From Paralichthys olivaceus (lineage: Eukaryota > Chordata > Actinopteri > Pleuronectiformes > Paralichthyidae), in the NCBI RefSeq assembly GCF_024713975.1, contig NC_091113.1:9746501-9810500 (forward strand): 64,000 bases of DNA. Reading direction: 5' to 3'. Below are positions 46,710-64,000 of the stretch, one piece after another (the first letter of the stretch is position 1; the number at the start of each line of letters is the position of its first letter). The notes under the pieces were generated by a model. The model did not search any database, was not told the origin of the DNA, and was given only the letters and a program-made list of their open reading frames with translations. The position numbers were made by a program, and so were the translations under genes.

Positions 46710-49564
46710 ACTGCAGAGTGCTCCTGGCATCTGAGATTAGAGGGTGGGAGAGAGGGAGCTGGATGAGTTAGGGGAGGTGGGTTTGGCCTTCAAGGAAAGT
46801 GGGGGCCTGTCAAGAGGAGCGGAGAGCAGGACAGATGGACATTCTGAGAAAAAGTTGGGTGGGGTGGAGTGAAGGGAGAAGAGGTGGAGACTCGAGAGGG
46901 ACACACACACAAGGATAAAATATATTCCTCAGATGTCACACACACTGGGCTGGGATGAGGGGAGAGATGAGTAAGTGATAAGACACATCAGAAAGTGGAT
47001 TTCTGGAATCAGTAAATGTTCAGTAAACAAGTGTGTGAGTGAATGAAAAACAGTTTTTAAGTATCTGCAGCGTGAAAGCTTTGACTTCCTCTCATTATTC
47101 TTCAAGTGCAACAGTCGGAACGTGTGATCTGCAGCTCGTCAGGTCATTTCTATGAATCACAAGCAAACACAGCCTCTCTGTTAGTGTGTAATACATTTGA
47201 ATGGATGAGGGAAACACTATGTAGCCTAATAGTCAACACCACACTAAGGCCCGAACTGGTGCTCTGGTCCAACACCCTGCATGCTGTAGAATCAAAAGTA
47301 CCCTGGGATGCTGCTGTGGATGAAGCGAATGAGAGGAAGACCCCAGATGTTTTGGGACACACCCAGGTCTGATCAGCCTGTTGTGGGTCAAAAACACCTG
47401 GTGAAGCTAAGATACATAGCTGCTATTTGTCCCGAAAATTTGCTGGTGGTCCCAAATATACTGGTGATCCCCTGACATCTGCTGCAGGTCGGCATTTTAT
47501 CTTCAAACTAGAGCGGAAGACCTTCAAAGATACAAGGGATGTTAACCATCTTATGTTCTACGATTGCAATGATGACAAATGTTGCCTTTTAATTTAAAAA
47601 AATTTATTTGGTCCATCGGAACCTGAGATTGAAAATTAAACATACATAAGTTTTGTACACATATACACATATCCATCCCACAGAAAAGATCGTTAAAATA
47701 TATCTCATATTCATCAGAGATCCAATTTTTCAGCATTAGGTTTCTTTTTTTAATTTCTACTATTATACTTTCGTCTTTTATTTTACAAGTTTAAAAGGGT
47801 CAGTTGATTTTTTATTCAAATATTTTTTTTAAATATTTTTGTGTGGCTTATATTTGCAGTCTGTACAATTTACAAGGAGGAAACCAGACATGGGAGGAGA
47901 GAGAGAGAGAAATGCGTAGTGTCTGCCACTCCAGCTTTTTCCCAGCTGGCCGCAGCCTCTTCAGCAGCAGGGGGCGCCCCTGAAGCACAGAAGAGTGCCC
48001 ACCACATCTTAAACAGGAGAGGAGTGGGTTCATGGGACACAAGCAAGAGCAACAGTGACGATAATGACAAAAAAATCAAAAGTAAAAACAAAAATCAATC
48101 TCATGTTAATGTAAAGTGATTGAGCAGCGACACTGAATTATGAGGTGCCTCGTCTTTGCAGGTGTTTCAGTGCACGTTCTCCTCAAGCTCATCCCCCTGG
48201 GCTCAATGTAAAGCCTTAAATTATCACATTCCTTTATCTGTCATTCATCGACGCAGTAATCAACAGTATTCATTAGACAACAGGCCTGCAAATCACTTAT
48301 ACTAATAAATTAGACGTTCCACAGCTGCTGGGTCGCACGCGCGCACACTCACACTCGTAGGGACATCTGGAAGTGGTCGTTACACATCCTGTTTCTTTGG
48401 AAAAACTTATTTACAGTCACTTCAGCTTCAGGTTTCTTTAAAGAAACGTTACACTGCTGTAGTAGTTCTCTTACAAAACACCCTGAAGGTGTCGTGAAGC
48501 GATGTCTACCGGCGAGGACAAGACGAGACCGTGTGGTGACAACAGGAACAACTCACGAGACGATGCACGTTTCAGCGCTTGTTCAATTCAAGGTCACAAA
48601 GTCGTGAGGCAAATCATCTCACGGAGGATCTTTTCAGACTCAGAAAATATCGACATAAAAATGTTTCTTCTACCAAAACAATCATCGTCCCATCAAAGTC
48701 CTCCAGGGATTTTTTTCTCATTTCACGATGATAATAGTAAGAAATCAACTTGTTACTTGTCATAGTTCCTTATTAGTCCTCCCTCTATATCTATGTTGCC
48801 ATGGTGACGACTGAAAGATCCTCAGTGAAAGATGACTAACGGCTACGACGTCGGTTAAATTGGAACGAACAACTGGGTGGGGCGTGCTTGAAACAGCTGG
48901 GGGGGAACACATCCTGAGAAACGACGCAGACGAAACTCAGAGAGAACTAAACCGTTTTCTGTGTCACAACACGTCTCGGGGGTCCCCTCGTCTCTCTTAT
49001 TGCGTGTGCATGCAGTCTGACAAAAATGGAGATTTGTTATTACACGAGGAATCCGTGCTGTCGCTAATGTGCTGTCAGTGTAATCTTGCGGGAGGATGGC
49101 CCAGATGCTGGCACTGCACCCGAGCAAACAAAAAATGTGGTCCCTGACCTCCCAGAGTAAACTCGGCAACTCTTCTTAAAAGCTCCCCTGTGGCAGACTG
49201 ACTGTTCAAACAGCAGCTTCTCCAGTGCTCCCAAAGTACTGACAAAATGCTCACTGACCTTCTGTACTAGAAAGGACCAGACACAAAGAGGTGAGAGGTG
49301 TCACAATCCAGAAGATTCAGCATGAAATCACTCTGTAGGATGTGTGTTCAAATATGAGGCTGAGAGTAAATTAATTTTAGAGGGTGAAGGCTAAGATGTA
49401 GGTTTGTTTTTTTTACTCTGGAGCGCAAACGTATGGATTTCATTATAGCTGTTTACTGACATGCACTGAACTCCTGTAATTATCTGGAGGAGGTTCACGT
49501 GAGAATGCAAATGTCCGAGTCAGTTGCTGCAAACACTTCATGTGTTCTCCTGCCAACCTCCTGG

Positions 49565-49975
49565 TAAAAACTCTGGCTAATGTCCGAGTGGGCCCATGTG
49601 ACAATAGTGCAGGAGATTCTCTGGAGGATTCAGTGGGCACGATTTGTAACAAGCGACAGATGCAAAAATTAAAAAAACAAATATGTCAGGAAAAAAAGAG
49701 AAGCCATACACATTGAGGACAATGACAAATATGTAAACTTGGAAAGACAACGAGATTCGAAGAACATTTGGTGACACAGGCCAACGCCAGTGTTGATGTA
49801 CTGTAAACAAAAAATCTCTACGTTGCGTCCTGACTCTTGCATGCTTTGCCCCCCCCTCACCTGAACACTTTTTGACCAGAGAATCTCCTGTGGCATTCTT
49901 CATATGTGAAAGGCAAAATCTGGACCCCACTGTGCGGAAAAATTACGGGATTAATGTCTAAAAACGGTTTGTGTG
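49565..49975. repeat. Interspersed repeat shared with 19006-19245
   Basis: It contains gcaggagattctctgg, gatgcaaaaattaaaaaaac and ctggaccccactgtgcgg in the order seen in usp31 intron 1. The 117-codon minus-strand frame across it is hydrophobic and repeat-derived, with no family likeness that I can name. Confidence 0.6.
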
Positions 49976-50354
49976 TCAGTTCTCCACAAAACAATACCTC
50001 CTAAAAACATAACAGCGCCATCTACACCACATCCTTCCCAGTGAGCGTTTCTTTTACGAACAAACAGAGATAAAGAGAGACGCTATTCCAGCTACCACAC
50101 ACCTGTCACTGAATCGGCCTGAGGTTTCTGCTCGACTCCAGCCAACTGTAAAGATGTGAGTTTGGTCCTGAGCTACAGAGCGCTTTGACAGCACTGCGGT
50201 GATGGAGAGTGTGGACTCACAGTACTGATATGAATGATGGCTTGTTCTACGATCTCAAAAACACAAATATGGACAAAACGGCGACAAAGCTCATGTATTA
50301 AAGAAGTAAGACTGATATTGTGTATATTAAAAAAACAAACAAAAAAACGTGTAA

Positions 50355-50834
50355 CTATGAGTTACTAGAAGTTGGGTTTGGCTCATTAAGTACCGCATCA
50401 AGGACAGGGCGAGATAAACCCCACTGACGTATCCCACTTTGTTTGCTGTCCCTGTGCATGACATGGGGGTGGGGTGTCCGATCGTTGCAGGCATACGGCT
50501 CAGTAGTAACAGCGCTCCACCCTGGCTTTTTGTGAAGCTGGGTCATCTCCGAGCGTACGAAAACCTGGGCTGACATCTGTTCCACATACAGCGCTTGTAC
50601 AAAATACCTCCAGAATTCAAAGTAGATCCTCTCAGATGACTTGGTGATTAATCGTCCTGCGAGTACATCCCTGTCACTCCACGTAGCCCGCTGCCCTAAT
50701 TTAATCCTGACATGGCACATCCACTTGGCAAGGGACAGAGTGCATGAGGGCCGGATGACGATTTCAGCATTTATGGAGCATTGGGGGGGGGGGGGGGGGG
50801 GGGCACATAAATGCTGCCCATTCATGCTATACAT
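50355..50834 (-). other. 159-codon open frame just past capn15, probably 3' UTR
   Basis: It starts with an ATG at 50834 and runs 159 codons. Seven prolines near the start come from the C21 tract (50783-50803), so the frame depends on the length of an unstable homopolymer. I do not recognise the protein and saw no signal peptide or domain. It begins 165 bases past the capn15 stop on the same strand, so it most likely lies in the capn15 3' UTR by chance. Its length is nonetheless unusual for this spacer. Confidence 0.3.
50783..50803. repeat. 21-base G homopolymer
   Basis: This is an uninterrupted G run on the plus strand (C on the capn15 strand), 196-216 bases past the capn15 stop codon. Such runs are length-variable and prone to sequencing error. 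Confidence 0.95.
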
Positions 50835-50998
50835 TCATGTGTGTGTTCATTCAAAAAAATGGACACACAAATACACATCTTTCTCTGTGTTTCAGGGCTG
50901 CACACACCACTTGCCCACCCCAGTCTGGTTTTCCAGTGGTCTTGACAGTTCATTGATGTGGAGTCTGTGTAAATGTACAGGGGAACAGTGGGCGGTGG

Positions 50999-63016
<12,018 letters not shown>

Positions 63017-64000
63017 CTAAAAAAGGGGACAAGGGGTAGAGATGGGGTAGAGGGGAGGGAAAAAATAAAAGTAAAAAAAGTTATTTAGGTTGTTAGAAGA
63101 AGACAGCTTATCTAAAAAACAAAATCGATTTCCAAAGGTGAGATAATTTTAAAAAAGCTTCTTAAATGGCTAATGCAGCCTTGAAAGAGTGATGGTTAAT
63201 CTCAACCCTGCATTTCTGGTATGACAAAGTCTGCAGGTGGAAGAGGATTAATGCAGGGCTCTACATGACACATGAGAGCTGGATTCTGGGTTGAACCAGG
63301 ACAAAGTTCCAAATGGATTCATGTGACAGGAGGTCTTACTTCCACTGTGAGCGTGGCATCACACATGTGCACATCCCTTCCAAACATTCAAAGCACTTCA
63401 CTTTCTGAAGCATTCCCTGCAGAGCACCAAGAGTTTAAGAAGACACACTGGATTTAAACACTGCCTCTCTACACAGGACCTGGACTACATTAATACATTA
63501 ACAGATCACGACACCTTATCCGTCACACTATCTGCTCATCTAAAACTCTCCTGTACAACCTGAGAGGGCAAACAACCACATACCCAACCCTATCCGGTTT
63601 CCCATTTGTGGCATGAGAAGTGAGCTCTGCCAGTCATTCTGCGTGGCAGGCAGGGGATGTCATGTGGGCTCCTCACTGGTGGCTCACAGTGCGGCGAATT
63701 GATTAATCGCCATCCCACACAATCCAATTCTGCTGCCCGGGATGCAGCATTAGCTACCAGGCAGAATCACTTCAATGCAGCCCGGCCACCCTGACCCTCC
63801 AAGGTCTCCGTGTAGCTTACAGAGTCTGTAGCTCACTGGCTTAAGTTTGACCCTTGTGCCTGCTGTTATTGTATGGTCTCAGGGATTTTCCACAGAGGTA
63901 GAGGAGGAGGCATTGCTATCAAAGGTGGCAACAAACAGAGAATACACTTCAATCTAATGTCCATCATAAGCTGCTATGTAACTGAATTCTTGTCGTTTTC
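63017..64000 (-). other. capn15 intron, cut by window end
   Basis: The exon at 63016 has an acceptor (tttttag) on its upstream side, so the bases to the window edge are intron. No N-terminal zinc-finger exon was recognised here. Confidence 0.75.

Larger units (their letters stand above)
44577..50998. other. Spacer between mss51 copy B and capn15
   Basis: It should contain the mss51 copy B promoter on the left and the capn15 3' UTR on the right. No exon of a known protein was recognised. It holds two interspersed repeats (44655-44895, 49565-49975), a G-tract cluster at 46687-46709, a 21-base G run at 50783-50803 and several worn repeats. A 159-codon open frame at 50355-50834 on the minus strand is described separately. 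Confidence 0.7.

Overview
The window is vertebrate nuclear DNA, almost certainly from a ray-finned (teleost) fish. Genes are split by GT-AG introns of about 80 bp to 3.4 kb. The proteins are close to vertebrate families. Spacers are AT-rich and full of CA/GT and TA microsatellites and of interspersed repeats that I know as common in teleosts. I found no prokaryotic, viral or organellar gene.

Layout. 1-8965: no coding gene; the part nearest 8965 is probably usp31 3' UTR. 8966-20173 (-): usp31, a ubiquitin-specific protease, complete in 16 coding exons. 20174-21080: CpG-rich usp31 promoter/leader. 22865-28155 (-): cog7, subunit 7 of the conserved oligomeric Golgi complex, complete in 17 coding exons. 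29279-30175 (+) and 31805-32647 (+): two intronless MYADM-like four-/eight-pass MARVEL proteins. 31067-31199 (-): a broken copy of the last mss51 exon. 33250-36017 (-) and 37636-44556 (-): two tandem mss51 genes (MYND zinc finger; mitochondrial translational-activator homologue). 44577-50998: a long spacer that includes the 3' side of capn15. 50999-63016 (-): the last ten coding exons of capn15 (small-optic-lobes-type calpain), with catalytic Cys, His and Asn; its N-terminal half lies beyond the right edge.

All exon joins were placed by hand from splice sites, reading phase and similarity to human proteins recalled from memory. Phases close without a remainder in every gene: usp31 1,315 aa; cog7 769 aa; mss51 copies 384 and 429 aa; capn15 605 aa visible.

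The genes do not form a pathway: ubiquitin removal, Golgi tethering, membrane-raft proteins, muscle/mitochondrial regulation and an atypical calpain. The most interesting part is 29-45 kb, where a myadm plus mss51-3'-end unit was duplicated. This left a dead mss51 exon between two myadm genes. Next to it are two live-looking mss51 genes, one of which lacks the N-terminal exon of the other.
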